Shown piece by piece: positions 35,437 to 48,696 of a stretch of 64,000 nt of DNA. Below the pieces are notes generated by a model that saw nothing but the letters and a program-made list of their open reading frames with translations, was not told where the DNA came from and made no database searches. The translations under genes and the position numbers were made by a program. The number at the start of each line of letters is the position of its first letter. Positions within the stretch are counted from its first letter, which is position 1. The stretch spans positions 423,178-487,177 of the forward strand of contig VXAI01000199.1 in NCBI GenBank assembly GCA_013399305.1, read 5' to 3'. Source of the stretch: Rostratula benghalensis. Lineage: Eukaryota; Chordata; Aves; Charadriiformes; Rostratulidae.

Positions 35437-37892
35437 CTGTACACCAATGCACGCAGCATGGGGAATAAGCAGGAGAAATTAGAAATCTGTGTCCAGGCAA
35501 GAGATTATGACCTGGTGGCAATTACAGAGACATGGTGGGACAGCTCACATGTCTGGAATGTGGTCATGGATGGCTATATCCTTCTCAGGAAAGACAGGCC
35601 AGCAAGGCGAGGTGGCGGAGTTGCTCTTTACATGAGAGAGCAACCACAATGTATTGAGTATGGTCCAGGGGTGGATGAGGAATGAGTGAGAGTTTGTGGG
35701 TGAGAATTAAGGGGCAGGCTGGCATGGGTGATATTGTTGTTGGTGTCTATTACAGGCCACTGGATGAGGAAATTGATGAGGCTTTCTACAGGCAGCTGAT
35801 AGCAGCTTCGCAATAACAGGCCCTGGTTATCATTGGGGATTTTAACTACCACAATATTTGCTGGAACGCCTACTCAGCCAGCAATCCACAGTCCAGGAGG
35901 TGCATTGATGATAACTTCCTGATAGAGCCAACTAGGAGAGGAGCACTGCTAGATCTTATACTCAGTAATAAGGAGGGTCTGGTTGAAGCTGTGAGAGTTG
36001 AGGGCAGGTTGCAGCGATCATGAGATGGTGGAGTGCAGGATCTCATGAGGCCCAAACAGAATACTGAGCAGAATTGCAACCCTGAACTTCAGTTGGCCAA
36101 CTTTGGCCTTTTCAAGCAATTGCTAGGGAAAATCCATTGGGATAGGGTACTTGAAAGTAAAGGGGCCCAAGGCAATTGGTCAGCATTCAAGGACTGCTTC
36201 TTCCAAGCTCAAGATCAAGGACAACAGAAAGGGCTTCTTCAAATACATTGCAGACAAAACTAACACTAGAGGCAACGTAGACGCACTGATGAATGAAAGG
36301 GGTGCCATAGCGGCAGAAGATACAGAGAAGGCAGAGTTACTGAATGCCTTCTTTGTCTCTGTCTATACTGCTGGAGGCTGTCCAGAGGAGCCCCAATGGA
36401 GCCTGAGGAAGCGATGATAAAGTAGGAGTTTACCTCAGTTGATTAGGACTGGGTTAAGGACCAGTTAAGCAAGCTAGACATCCATAAATCCATGGGTCCT
36501 GATGGGATGCACCCATGGGTGCTGAAGGAGCTGGTGGAAGTCATTGCTAAGCCACTCCATCATTTTTGGCACGTCATGGGGAACAGGAGAGGTGCCTGAG
36601 GATGGAGCAAAGCAAATGTCACTCCAGTCTTCAAAAAGGGCAAGAAGAAGGACCAAGGTAACTATAGATCAGTCAGCCTCACCTCTATCCCTGGAAAGGT
36701 AATGGAACAACTTATCCTTGGTGCTGTCTCTAGGCATATCAAGGATAAGAGGGTCATAAGGGGCAGTCAACATGGCTTCACCAAGGGGAAGTCATGCTTA
36801 ACCAACCTTATAGCCTTTTATGAAGACACAGCCAGGTGGATGGATGATGGTAGAGCAGTAGATGTCATCTATTTTGACTTCAGNNNNNNNNNNNNNNNNN
36901 NNNNNNNNNNNNNNNNNNNNNNNNNNNNNNNNNNNNNNNNNNNNNNNNNNNNNNNNNNNNNNNNNNNNNNNNNNNNNNNNNNNNNNNNNNNNNNNNNNNN
37001 NNNNNNNNNNNNNNNNNNNNNNNNNNNNNNNNNNNNNNNNNNNNNNNNNNNNNNNNNNNNNNNNNNNNNNNNNNNNNNNNNNNNNNNNNNNNNNNNNNNN
37101 NNNNNNNNNNNNNNNNNNNNNNNNNNNNNNNNNNNNNNNNNNNNNNNNNNNNNNNNNNNNNNNNNNNNNNNNNTGGAGAGCTGGGCAGAGAGAAATTCAA
37201 TGAAATATAACAAGGGCAAGTGTAGAGTCCTACATCTGGGCAAGAACAACCCCAGGTACCAGTATAGGTTGGGAACTGACCTGTTGAAGAGCAGTATAGG
37301 GGAAAGGGACCTGGAGGTCTTGGTGGACAGCAGGATGACCATGAGCCAGCACTGTGCCCTTGTGGCCAAGAAGGCCAATGGCCTCCTTGGCTGTATTAGA
37401 AGAGGGGTGATAAGTAGGTTGAGAGAGGTCCTCCTCCCCCTCTACTCTGCCCTGGTGAGACCCCATCTGGAATACTATGTCCAGTTCTGGGCCCCTCAGT
37501 TCCAGAAGGAAAGAGAACTGCTGGAGAGAGTCCAGGCCAGAGCCACGAAGATGATGAAGGGAGTGGACCATCTCCCATATGAGGAAAGGCTGAGGGAGCT
37601 GGGTCTCTTTATCTTGGAGAAGAGGAGACTGAGGGGTGACCTCATTCATTTTTCTAAATATGTAAAGGGTGAGTATCAGGAGGACGGAGCCAGGCTCTTC
37701 TCAGTGATGGCCAATGATAGGACAAGGGGCAAAGGGTGCAAGCTGGAACATAGGAGGTTCCACTTAAATATGAGGAAAAACTTCTTCACAGTGAGGGTGA
37801 CGGAGCACTGGAATAGGCTGCCCAGAGAGGTTGTGGAGTCTCCTTCTTGGAGATATTCAAAACCTTCCTGGATGCGTTCCTGTGTGACCTGA
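35437..37892 (+). pseudogene. CR1 ORF2: APE-type endonuclease and reverse transcriptase, broken
   Basis: ORF2 nicks the target and copies the element RNA by target-primed reverse transcription. Endonuclease landmarks are LYTNARSM (from 35437), ITETWW with the metal-binding Glu at 35527-35529, GDFN (35835-35846) and SDHEMVE (36013-36033). RT landmarks are GPDGMHP (36495-36515), [30 protein letters not shown] and VDVIYFDF just before the gap, which hides the catalytic aspartates of motifs A and C. After the gap come [40 protein letters not shown] and [11 protein letters not shown]. Damage includes a frameshift near 35685, a TAA at 35814-35816, another frameshift before 36013, loss of the linker at about 36220, and further indels near 36420-36600. 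The apparently continuous 396-codon frame over 36702-37892 exists only because N bases contain no stops. Confidence 0.93.
36884..37173. other. assembly gap, 290 N, inside CR1 ORF2
   Basis: A run of 290 N interrupts the RT domain immediately after the residues DFS of motif A, and sequence resumes at ESWAERNS. The gap would hold about 97 codons. From the copy at 44878-45270 plus known motif spacing I expect roughly 115 codons, so the size is probably an estimate or the element has a small deletion. Confidence 0.97.
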
Positions 37893-37979
37893 TCTAGGTG
37901 TTCCTGCTCTGGCAGGGGGACTGAACAAGATGATCTTTCAAGGTCCCTTCCAATCCCTGATAGTCTGTGATTCTGTATG

Positions 37980-40900
37980 AAAATCCACTCTGAAATAAGC
38001 AGAGAAAGAGAGGGTTTGTCCCCAGCTCTTTTATAAACCAATAGGCAGAGTGTAATTATTTATTACACCTTATTTAATGATTGAGAAAGCTGTAAGGACT
38101 TCCTTGTAAAGTTTCATATACTACTTCTGAAATAGCAGCAAGTCTTCCAAAAGTCTTCATGATGTGAACTAAAATTTGTTTGCTTCGGAAAATTAGAAGG
38201 CGTTTTACATACATCTGCAATGCATTTTACCCCAGTTAATTGCAGGTAAAGTATTTTTTAGGATTGTTTATTTTACATATGTTTCTCACAAACATGGTCA
38301 CCACTAGTTTAACATTTCATTGTAGACAAAGCTCAGCAGTGATAACAAACTAAGACTTCTCTAATGAAAGAGCTCACTGCTGGCTATCCTACATATAGCC
38401 TCTTATTCTTTGCTAGGAACCCATAAATCAACAAAAGTAGTTATTTTCTCCAGGAGCTTGCTTAGACTGGTGAAAAGGAAATGTTCAGTAAATCTTAATT
38501 ACTTTCAGATCTATTTTTTTTTTTTTAATGCTGATTCACTAAGAAAAATTAATTCTGACATTTGGAGAACTTCACAGGAAGTTATCTCCAAATAACCATC
38601 ATTAAAAGCATTAAACTGAATAGCTCTTACTTAGCAGAAAATGATATGGACTTGTGAGACTAGAATTTTGACAAACAAGCAAAACCAGTTCACTGACAAA
38701 TAGCTTTAGACAGTGTATTTCATAAAGAGCTTTTAATTAAGTCGACTTTAAGGTTTATAGAACAAGGATGATGTTGCTGAAGTTCATTTTGATTCAGTGG
38801 AGACCTTGAATATATTTCCAAGGGGACCTTATAATGGGATTTCATATATTCATGATTTCAATATAGATTTAATCTTTTTTTTTTTTTTTTTTCTTTGACT
38901 GACTACTCAAAGGCCAGAGAGCCCAGGCTGTTCATGGAATGAATCGGTATTTTGTCAGGGGGTCTTTCTACAAGCTGTCTGATTGGATAACTCTATCTTA
39001 AAGAAATCTGAACATGACTTCAGCTTTGACTTTGACATATAACCATGTAGAATGTTTCAACAGATTGTAAATATTTTCTTACTTTTTAATGTCCTTGTGC
39101 TAGAACTTATATATTACTGTATTATTTAGTACCACATGTATATATTTTATTAACATACTAAATCTGCTAGGTAAATCATTTGATGAGACACTGTTACTTC
39201 ACATAAATTTGACACAGTGTGATTGGGGGAAAAAAAAAAAGCTGCATAGTTCTGAATTAAAAAAAAAACAACCAAAAACCACCTACATTTTTTCACCATC
39301 TGAATATCAGTGCCATGAAAGCCAAAAGACAAGCAGTGAAGACCTGAGCATTCGACCTCAGACATGGATAAGAAGAGCACAGAGGCAGTGTCTGGAAGTT
39401 TACCATTTATAGATTGCTTAAGTTCATGATACAATGGGTTGCACGTGAACTGATGGGGGTCATTCATCTTGACACTTATTCATCTAGGGAAATATTTTTA
39501 ACTTTTCTGAACAATCGGTTAAGAAATATCTTGGCCATATCCCTTGTGCAGCTAGTGTACGTTCACAGAAGATGCAGGATTAAGACAAGGCTGAGGCAAG
39601 GAAGTAAAGAGGATAAATCAACAAGAATCATCAAGAAGTCTAGCAAACATGGTCTATCAAGAATGAACACAAGAACAGTAGAAAGGAGAAAAATAATTAA
39701 TGTTTCTTACGGGAGAATGACAATATGTTGCTTCTTATCAAGACCTTAGCTCTTCATGTAATTAATCTCTCTACATTTTTCCTATATGGCTCTACAGGAA
39801 GATAACAAACTTGTCTCATTAAAGGTTGCATGTTCTGGAGCAATGTCATAGGATTTAAAGTGCCTGATTTAAATCTGCAGCAGTTAGCAAGTAAACTAAT
39901 TAAATAGGATTAATTTAGTGTCAAAGATAACTGTTAGGGTATGTAGTTGTTTGGTGTTGGAATTACTGTAATCACGTGGACTTTTCAAGCAGCCCTGGTA
40001 GTATTTGTAAGTACTCGATAGAGAAACAGAGACTTCTGTTTCTTCCAAGTACTGCCCCATGCTTTTGTCTGCTATAACATGCTGCAAACCCCAAGTCCCT
40101 CATTTGACTTCTGAAGGAAAGACAGAAAGGAAGGAAGGAAGGAAGGAAGGAAGGAAGGAAGGAAGGAAGGAAGGAAGGAAGGAAGGAAGGAAGGAAGGAA
40201 GGACAGACAATAGCCTTTCTCAGTATTGACCTTGTCTGCTTTGCAGTGGCTTTCTCTAATAGAATGTTCCATAAGGAGTTCTTCATACCTGTGTATGTGT
40301 AAGTAGAAGATTGCAGTAGGATGAGGCCACACTGTTTTGGTTCTGTACAAATGTTAGTTGTACAGAACATTTATCCATCTCAGAAAGAGGAAAGCCTGAA
40401 TTGATTTTATTAATTATGCAAATGGGGGATAGCTATGAATGCCACAAAATGGACATAAGGTCAGCAGAGATACTTTGGCAGTGAAGGATCTACCGTGGTT
40501 TAGGAATAGTCTGTGGATCCCGTTGTCTGCAATGGGTTCACCACAATGGCAGCCTAATGTTTTCAGAGACAGGGAAAATGTCCAGGTAGCCTGAGAGATA
40601 AGGTAGTTTTGGGTTTGTTTTATGCCAGGGAGAATGAAACATTAAGATTTATCTTAAAGAGAGGATTTTACTCACCCATGTATAGGCCAAACCTGTGTCT
40701 GCTGGTTTATGTGGTAGGAGGCACCAATCCTTCTTTCATTAGCCAACAAAACCAGTCAGTAATCAATGACTACAGAAATGTTTAAACATTGTAAATTCCT
40801 ATACAAGAGAATGCCAACTTCACATTTGTGTGAAATGCATAAGACTGTGTGCTTTTAGGAGCTTGGGGGAGACCATTTCTGAATGTGCAAGTCTTACCAA

Positions 40901-43900
40901 GGTGACAAGCAATATCAAGAACAGATGCATGTAAACTACTTTATATTTCTAAGAATGTTCAGTTCATAGCCATGGGGTAAATGTGCAGATTGTAAAAAAT
41001 ATCTATATGAAAGATTGTTGCTGTTTTCCCTGTATTCTGTGTAAGTCTGGAGACAGTTCATAATTGTGTGTTTTATTCTCATGAGGTAATTCAAAAAGCA
41101 GTTAGTGCTAGCTTGCCATTGGTGTGATCTTACCATGGCACAGAGGAAACTAAATGCTTTTCTCTTCCCATCAGAGCCAGGCTTTCCTCCACAACACATG
41201 CAATACACTCAGTATGATACTATGCCAATACTAGAAGTAAACTCTTTATTTGCTACACTTTATCTTCTAATTGGTTTCAATTTTTCAGATAAAATGCTGT
41301 TTTTCAAGAGCCTGACAATCATTTTAAAGCTACACATTTAGTGCTCATAAAACAGACTACAAGAGAAGATGCAGGGCTAAAACCAAAACATCAGAATGTA
41401 TTTTCTTCACTTCAGGGGCTGAATGAACGAAGGGAAAGTCAAATACATACAGAAAAAAACTAAACCACTATAAAAACAGCTAAAGCAATTCTTCTGTATT
41501 CTGTGCAAATAATTTTTCCAAATTCTTTTTAAAAATTTCATGTTTGGCAATTTTTATTTTTACTGCTTTCACACACTCATAAATTTAAAATATAGAGTAA
41601 GAGAAAATTCAGTAGAAAGAGATAAAACAGAGGAAAACCTATTTAGACAGTGAAAAAAGTATCCAGTTAATGCCTTACCCTCCTACCTTACTGCAGAAAC
41701 TCCAGTGCTCACCTGCAGTCTGCTGACACTACAGCTCTTCCAGTATTTTTGCACCTTTCCCTATCCCTTCCCTGCTCCAAGGGTGCAACATTTCCTCCCA
41801 TATATCTGAATATTACTACTGAAAAATGCTCACACTATGTAGCTCACCATACCTGCATGTGCACTGTGACAAAGAATATGTCCACCAGGTTTGCACTTCA
41901 GCCTTTTCCTCCATGGGGCATTGATTTGGGACTTTTTCCTGTAACTATCACTGGCTTCCACAAAACCTATAAAAATGTGAATTTTTGTGGCATCTACCCT
42001 GCTCCATTTGATTCAAGTAGATCAGCTGCAGATTACTGGAGAAATGAGTGGTAGAAAAAGCAACAAATTCCATATAACTGTTTCTTTAGATACAATATTA
42101 GGGACATTGATGCTGCATATATAGGACAGTAGGTCCTTATGCAACACTTCAAGAACAACTTATATGACTTCTGAAATGTCTATTGCTGTACAACACAGAG
42201 ACCTAGCAATGTAGAGACCGAACATGCTGACTGTATTTTCCTTTAAAATGCCTAAAAAGTGCTATTATATGACTTTTTAATGACAAACTGTAGATCATTG
42301 TGTAGAAAAATCTGGGCACTTCCTGCTCCATTCCACCGATGCTGGTCTTCAAAATCACCTCCTGTTTCTTATTTTGGAGGGGCTCATATGTTTAAGAATG
42401 TATTGAAATTTAACTTTTCAGTTCCCCAGATTGAGACATATCCATATGTGTTGATTTGAGGTTAAGTGTAAACACAGGAAGGTCCCTACTGTGTAGATCC
42501 AGCATAGATGTCTGTTCTCATCTGACAACAGCAGATTTTGTGATATCTAATGATTCAAGTCATCTATTAAATACATTCCAGGGAGACAGTTACTGCTGAT
42601 GCAGTGCTTATTTGGCAAGAGATTCCTCAATAATTGGAATAGATTGGTCTATTGCAATCATACCTCATTTCCCCTCTCTCTTATCAGCACAGGACAAGAA
42701 TAATTGTGACAAATTCTATTTTTTTTCTTCTAAATTTGGCAGTGGGTTACACTGCCGTGTTTAGTTTTGATGCCACAATTTATAGAAGTTGCTGCTATAG
42801 GGGCTACATATAGGTTATGTGCTTTAGAGAGTAGAAGAGTGAATATTTCACCTTGTCAGATCAGTAAAATATTGTAATTGAAAACCTCTGAAGATCTCAG
42901 AAGACAGTAAGACATCAAAATACCTCAAAAACTGGTAACATAAAAGCTCTATAATCTGCTGCAGTAGAACCTGTGCCTATTTGTCCATTTTCTACCAATA
43001 CCTGCACTCATCAAAAGTTCAGGATATCTGTTTGTGTTGTGACTCTCTTTGATAAATATCTGTCTTTGACATATTTTGATGAAATATTTTTTGCTTATGA
43101 TATAGATCTACTTGTCTATATGCCAATCTTCCCTATTGGGAATATAAAAAAATATCCACAGCATCTATTCATATCTACACAATAAGATCAGTCTGCCTTG
43201 GAGGCAGTGAATCCCTAAATTAGGTCAGTGTTTTGCTTTTGAGATAACTATCAACCGAGCATTTCATAGGGAGTTTTCTAGACCTTAAAGATGGAACTCA
43301 AACTCCCCTGGCAAATTGTGTCAGAAATGTGCAAAAGTTCATGTTGCTCATGGGGCACAGCACTCTCCAGTCAGCTCAGCAGTGAGGAGTTGCAGCAGTG
43401 CAAGAATGACAACAACAGCTTTCCAAGAGTAGCTAATCCAGCTCCATTTGACTTCAAGCACACAATTTCATAAAGAGCAATAACCTACACTGCTTCCCAA
43501 AACTGATTTGAAATATTATGAGATGGATCTAGAAGAGTTTAGCCCCATTAAACACTAAACAAAATTCAGAACCTGGCCCAGTTTGTTCTCTGCCTGATAC
43601 AACACAAAACCAACTGTGTAATAGCAAGGCAACTTGAGGTTTATGCACTTTTTAAAGCATCTTGCTTTTACGCTTACAATATCAGCATAGTGCTGTCATG
43701 CTCACAGTTCATCCCAATCTGATCCTACTCAGACAATCTGCTACATAGTACTCCTGGGGCTGCCTCTGTATCAGTCTTTCTCATTGTTTAAAATACCCTG
43801 TAGCGTTGATTCCTCCAGGGAAAGCACAATGTGGGCAAGAGAAGGAAGAAAATAATTTAGAACCTATACATATTGTTCCAGATGAAATTAATAAGATATT

Positions 43901-44109
43901 ATAGATAATCTTCAGCTTCATATCCACAGGATCAGTTTCTACTATGAAATGATATTTAATTGATAAGCTATAACAGTAAAACCATTGCTAGGTAATTAAG
44001 CATTTTTCAGACTCCCTGATTTCTTAAAAAAGTCTTAAGATACAAAACAGGACTGGTTCTCCAGTTGAGAGCTGATAATTTCCTTTATTTTTCTGTGGAA
44101 ATTAATTTC
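37980..44109. other. AT-rich non-coding stretch
   Basis: About 6.1 kb without a recognised gene. It contains T runs at 38514-38526 and 38875-38892, an A run near 39229-39240 and the (AAGG)n microsatellite at 40126-40202. Open frames are short; the long ones on the minus strand near 40100-40370 come from the microsatellite. Confidence 0.55.
40126..40202. repeat. (AAGG)n tetranucleotide microsatellite
   Basis: About 19 uninterrupted AAGG units on the plus strand (CCTT on the minus), flanked on both sides by related short GACAGA motifs. A pure array of this length is normally polymorphic. Minus-strand frames across it read as repeated PSFL and are artefacts. Confidence 0.97.
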
Positions 44110-45803
44110 ATTGAATCATAGAATGTTTGGAGTTGGAAGGGACCTTGAAGGTCATCTAGTTCCAAACCCCCTACCATGGCCAGGAATACCACCTACTAGA
44201 CCAGGGTAATTAAAGCCCCGTCCAACCTGGCCTTGACAACCTCCAGAGATGGAGCATCCACAGCTTCTCTGGGCAACCTGTTCAACTGTCTCACCGCCTT
44301 CACACTAAAGAAGTTCTTCCTACCAGTTCATCTAATGCTACTCTCTTTCAATTTAAAACTGTTAGCCATTGCCCTATCACTACACACCTTGATGAATAAT
44401 CCCTCCACATCTCTCCTGAATGACCCTTAAAAATACTGGAAGACCACTATAAGGTCTCCCTGGAATTTTCTCTTCTCCAGGCTGAACAATCCCAACATTT
44501 TCAGCCTGTCTTCATGGGAGAGGTGCTCCAGCCCTCTGATCAGCTTTGTGGCCCTCCTAATTCTGACAGGTTCATGTTCTTCTTATGTTGGGGGCTTCGG
44601 AGCTGGACACAGTACTCCAGGTGGGACCTCACTAGGGCAGAGCAGAGGGAGAGAATCACCTCTTTGATTCAGCCCAGGATACAGTTGGCTTTGTGTGCTG
44701 CAAGCACACATTGCTGGGTCATGTTAAACTTGCAGCAGCCAAGACGCCCAAGTCCTTCTCTGTAGGGCTGCTCACAATCCACTCTCTGCCAAGCCTCTAT
44801 CTGTGCTTGGGATTGCCCTGACCCACATGCAGGACCTTGCAAGTGGCCTTGTTTAACTTCATGAGGTTTGCATGGACCTAGTTCTCAAGCCTGTCCAGGT
44901 CCCTCTGGATGCCATCCCTTCCCTCCAGCATGTCATTTGCACCCCACTGCTTGGTGGTGTCAGTAAACTTGCTAGTTGTGCAATCGATTCCACTGTCCAT
45001 GTCTCCAACAAAGATGTTAAACAGCACCAGTCTCAATATCAACCCCTGAAGAACACCACTCATCACTGGTCTCCACGTGGACGTTGAGCCATTGACTGCT
45101 ACTATAAGAGTACAGCTGACCAGCCAATTCATTATTGATTGAGTGGTCCATCCATGAAATCCATGTCTCTGCAATTTAGAGACACGGATGGGGTGCAGAA
45201 TGGTAGTTGATGGGAGATTTTCTCTCCCCTTATCCACTGGCACTGTAATGCTGTTGAAGAAGGCCACCAATTTTGTCAGGCAAGATTAGCCCTTAGTGAA
45301 GACTTGTTGGCTGTTGCTAATCACTGCTTTATTTTCTATGTGTCTTAGCAGAGTGTCCAGGATTACCTGCTCCATTTTCTTGTCAGGCATGGAGGTGACA
45401 CTGACTGGCCTGTAGTTCCTCAGTTCTTGCTTTTTTCACTTCTTAAAAATGGGGATTAGGTTTCCAGTTTTCCAGCCAGTAACATCCTCGCTGGACTGCC
45501 ATGCCTTCTCAGATTTGATGGATAATGGCTAAGCAATTTTACCCATTAGTTCCCTCAGGACCTATGGATGCATCTCATCAGGTACCACGGACTTCTGCAC
45601 CTTCAGGTTTCTTAGATGGGTTTGAAATGGGTCCTTTCCTACAGTGGGTGGTTCTTCATTCTTGCCCTTGCCTTCGCCTTCTACAACTTGGGCGGTGTGG
45701 CTTGAGCACTTGCTGGTGAAGACAGGCTAAAAAGTGGATGAGTACCTCAGCTTTCTCAATTTCCTGCATGATCAGTCTTCCATTTTCAATCTACACTGAT
45801 TTT
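44110..45803 (-). mobile_element. CR1 LINE, RT region to 3' end
   Basis: About 1.7 kb of minus-strand CR1. Its 3' end lies at the left (gaatcatagaatgtttggag, then ttggaagggacc) and its truncated 5' end is near 45803, in the linker just before the reverse transcriptase. Landmarks from right to left include the complement of the GPDEMHP region near 45560-45580, the NYRPVSVTSMPDKKMEQ-like block at about 45360-45420, RT motifs B and C in 44940-45060, and the ORF2 C-terminus over 44200-44700. Many stops and indels break the frame. The block order and absence of large deletions make it the best in-window reference for the shortened copies at 5384 and 55778. Confidence 0.93.
44878..45270 (-). pseudogene. 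CR1 reverse transcriptase fragment with degraded catalytic motif
   Basis: A 130-codon minus-strand frame covers the middle of the RT domain. It shows KLQRHGFHGWTTQ (residues 32-44), NGSTSTWRPVMSGVLQG leading into motif B (residues 61-76), LVLFNIFVGDMDSGIDC, then FTDTTKQWG where CR1 normally has FADDTK. The two aspartates of motif C are thus reduced to one (residues 102-106, plus positions 44967-44953). The fragment ends with RDGIQRDLDRLEN. It sits inside the minus-strand CR1 and is frameshifted from the rest of ORF2 on both sides. No activity is expected. Confidence 0.85.
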
Positions 45804-48696
45804 TAACAGAAAAAAATCTAAGCAAACCTGAACCCCGCCCCTACCCCTTATTAAGGCAAAGGTCACTTGTGTGAGTAGATAAAAATAGAAGACTTAAAGA
45901 AATGTAAGCATACAGATATATGCCATTTTTATTTCATAACAAAAAATGGAATTATTTTATTTCTGAAAAGGATTTGCATAACATGCCTGTATTTTATACT
46001 CTGGACTTGAGTTTTTATATAATATAATGTAATCTTCTCTTATGTTTCTTCAATTTCTTATAACTGGGTTTAAATAGTTGCAAAATATTCCTTCTTTTCC
46101 CCTCCTTCCTCCTTCCCCAAACGTAAGACTATTTAAATTGATGAAGTATTTTCGTACAGTTATAAGATATTTCTATTATACGTCACAATATCTGATCTAT
46201 GAATACAGCAAGAAAATTAAAATGAGATTAACTTAGACTCTAAGGAATAAACTTTTGAATTTGTAGAGAATCTGTCTTCTCTCTCGGCCAGACTAGACTA
46301 TTGCATGCTATTTACAGTGAGACAGAATATGAAGCACCCATAACATTGCAGTAGGAATTATTTGAAAAATATTTGGAGTTTACTTTCAAGTGTTCTTGTC
46401 AATCTCAAGCATCAAAAGATCTTGGCACATTTTAAAAAGAAGCAGTATTATATCTTAGGGGCCTGACTTCCTTTGTTTTTAGGGGAGATTATCCCATAAT
46501 TAGTACCTAAAAAGCTAGCTCCCTCACAAATTACGCTCTCTCTATATATATCCAATAGAGATTAAGCAAAGCATCTATGTATGAAAATTTTCTTTTTTTG
46601 TACCTTTGGAAGAAGAGGAATAAATATGGCCTCACTGCTCCAAACAGACTGTCAGAAGTTGAAACTGAAACAAATGAAATCTCTAGGAGTCTAAAGAACC
46701 GAGTGAGGAGTTCAGACTCTGCTGGAATAGCAGTAAGAGACCTTTTGCAGAAAATCTGAAATACTATTCTACTTTTGATGGAAAATAGCCTAAATATACA
46801 TTAGATATACGTTGTATCTTTTATGTTCAGAAGTCATGCGATTAATTCTTTTCTCTCCCCCAGAGCCTTAGGGAAAGCCTGCTTGTTCAACGGTGGAGTA
46901 AAATATTCAATGAAACCATATCAGATTGTTGTAAGAGAAGGTTAAATAGACCAAAACCGGAGATTTTCAGTTTACTTGTTGACTAGACTAAGGCAAGTTT
47001 ATTTCTATAACTTTTTTTTTTTTTCAGATGAACACTGTTCTTAACAAAAATACTTCATTTAACCTCTCTAAGAATTTCCCTATGCTAAAAGTACAATTCT
47101 TCAGTCCCTGCTTATGCAGCAAACAAAAAAATAGATTGTACCTGAGAATCTAGATGGCCGCTGTTTCTAGTGTGACTTTTTTTTTTCTCTTTTCTCAGGT
47201 ATTTGAAATGCAATTGTGCTTCTGACCTGTATCTAATTTTACACAGTGAAAGTGCTACTAGAAATCGTGTTTTCCACTGATGAAATTGATGAAGAAGGTT
47301 AATCAAGCCCTGAGCATTACTTTCAGGTATCAAATTGAGTTTGCCCACACAGCAGCTAGGAAGCTTTTGGATTTTGATGTGTACTGAGCAGATTTGGTAT
47401 AGAAATCACTGAAAGAGAATAAATATGGGAAACCAAGGCATCAATTTTTTTTACCATAATCATACCTCAAGCGTAGATTATTCTTACGTTTTAAAGTGAA
47501 AATTCAATTTGAATGCTAGTAGGGAGCTCTGGAGACAGGAAAGGTGCATGTACCAACAATTTTCTACAGCAGAAAAAGTGCAGAACTGATGTACAGAGTC
47601 TTTATATACATCTAGGAGTCTAAGCAATGGAATGTGAATTAAGGGAAGTAAGGGAAAGCTGATGGACTGTGACATTTCTCGTGTTTATATGCCTACTTCA
47701 CTGACACTTGACAGTTATTAAAGCTGTCCTTGTGTTTGAGGGAGTTTTTTTCCAATTTCCTGTACATGTAAAAGCTTTCAAGAGAAATAAAGTGTATCAC
47801 TCCAAGAGTTCCACAATGTAAAGTTTTTCCTATTAAAACCTCTCCTTTATACAAATTTGCCAGACAGAGGAGAGAACAAGCATTGAGTTGTTCTGACATC
47901 TTCTATTACAGCGTCTCTCCTGACTGTTTTTTATGCCCCAGATGCCACATCTTCACATAATGACAGTGAAAAACTGGCATAACATGGCTTTCACATTTAA
48001 AATTAGGTAATATATCTTCTTTCCCTTTGAAAGCACGTGCCTCATTTCAGGACATTTGCTGTGAATACAAAGAGAAAGATGACTGTTCCACCAAAGTCAG
48101 TTGGGAGACAACATAGAAGTAGAGGATGAACACTGACCTAAATAATCAAATTATAGATGCAATTCTGGAATATCTGGAAAAGGAACACACACAAGAAAGA
48201 TTCACAAGACACTTCAGGAAATTGCCTCACTCTAAAGAAAACTCATTCAAGAAAGATACCTGCTTTCTTCCACCAGTCTATCTTCTCACGAATCACAGAG
48301 ATCCTGTGATATAAGTTATAAGGTGTTAAGGTTTGGTTCCAAGTAAAACTGATGACATTTATATGACATAGTGTGCTTTCTGGAATAGGGAGGGAAAATT
48401 CAGCTAATGCTTTTCCCAGGCTGGATTTGGCCCACAGGCTCCCAGAAAGATCCTGTTGTCTTAAAAGACTTAAAAATGCAGCCACAATTTCCATAATTTG
48501 GAATTGTATCAATTTAGTATAAAAACTAAAGTGTTTGTGCCTCCTGGTAGCCTGGAAAATGAATGTCACAGACTTTCCATGCACATTTTGTTTTTTGTTA
48601 AATCACAAAACAGTGTGACTTTAGGAACATGAATAACAAACAGAAATTAAACACCCTGAAAACCAAAATCCTCTAGTATCTCTGCTTTCTGGCCAT
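45804..48696. other. AT-rich non-coding stretch
   Basis: No gene or transposon recognised. T-rich runs occur near 47014-47026 and 47179-47188. The frame at 48243-48584 (minus, 113 codons) lies just before the tandem array and has no motif I recognise. Confidence 0.5.

Larger units (their letters stand above)
34786..37979 (+). mobile_element. long 5'-truncated CR1 LINE retrotransposon
   Basis: The longest transposon here, about 3.2 kb including a 290-N gap. In order it carries the C-terminal esterase domain of ORF1 (34786-35310), a short inter-ORF segment, ORF2 endonuclease (35437 to about 36030), a shortened linker, the start of the reverse transcriptase (about 36480-36883), the gap, the ORF2 C-terminus (37174-37892), and a 3' UTR ending with ccaatccctgatagtctgtg plus a degenerate ATTCTGT-type terminus. 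The 5' UTR and the N-terminal half of ORF1 are missing, which is typical of CR1 5' truncation. Several frameshifts and stops break ORF2. Its 3' end type (ggtcccttccaatccctga) matches the elements at 5384, 44110 and 55778. Confidence 0.96.

Noticed and set aside
36702..37892. 396-codon open frame
   Set aside because: It is open only because it runs through 290 N bases. The two flanks are CR1 ORF2 fragments and the catalytic core is unknown.
40072..40370. Minus-strand frames with repeated PSFL
   Set aside because: They are translation of the (AAGG)n microsatellite, which has no stop in those frames. Not proteins.
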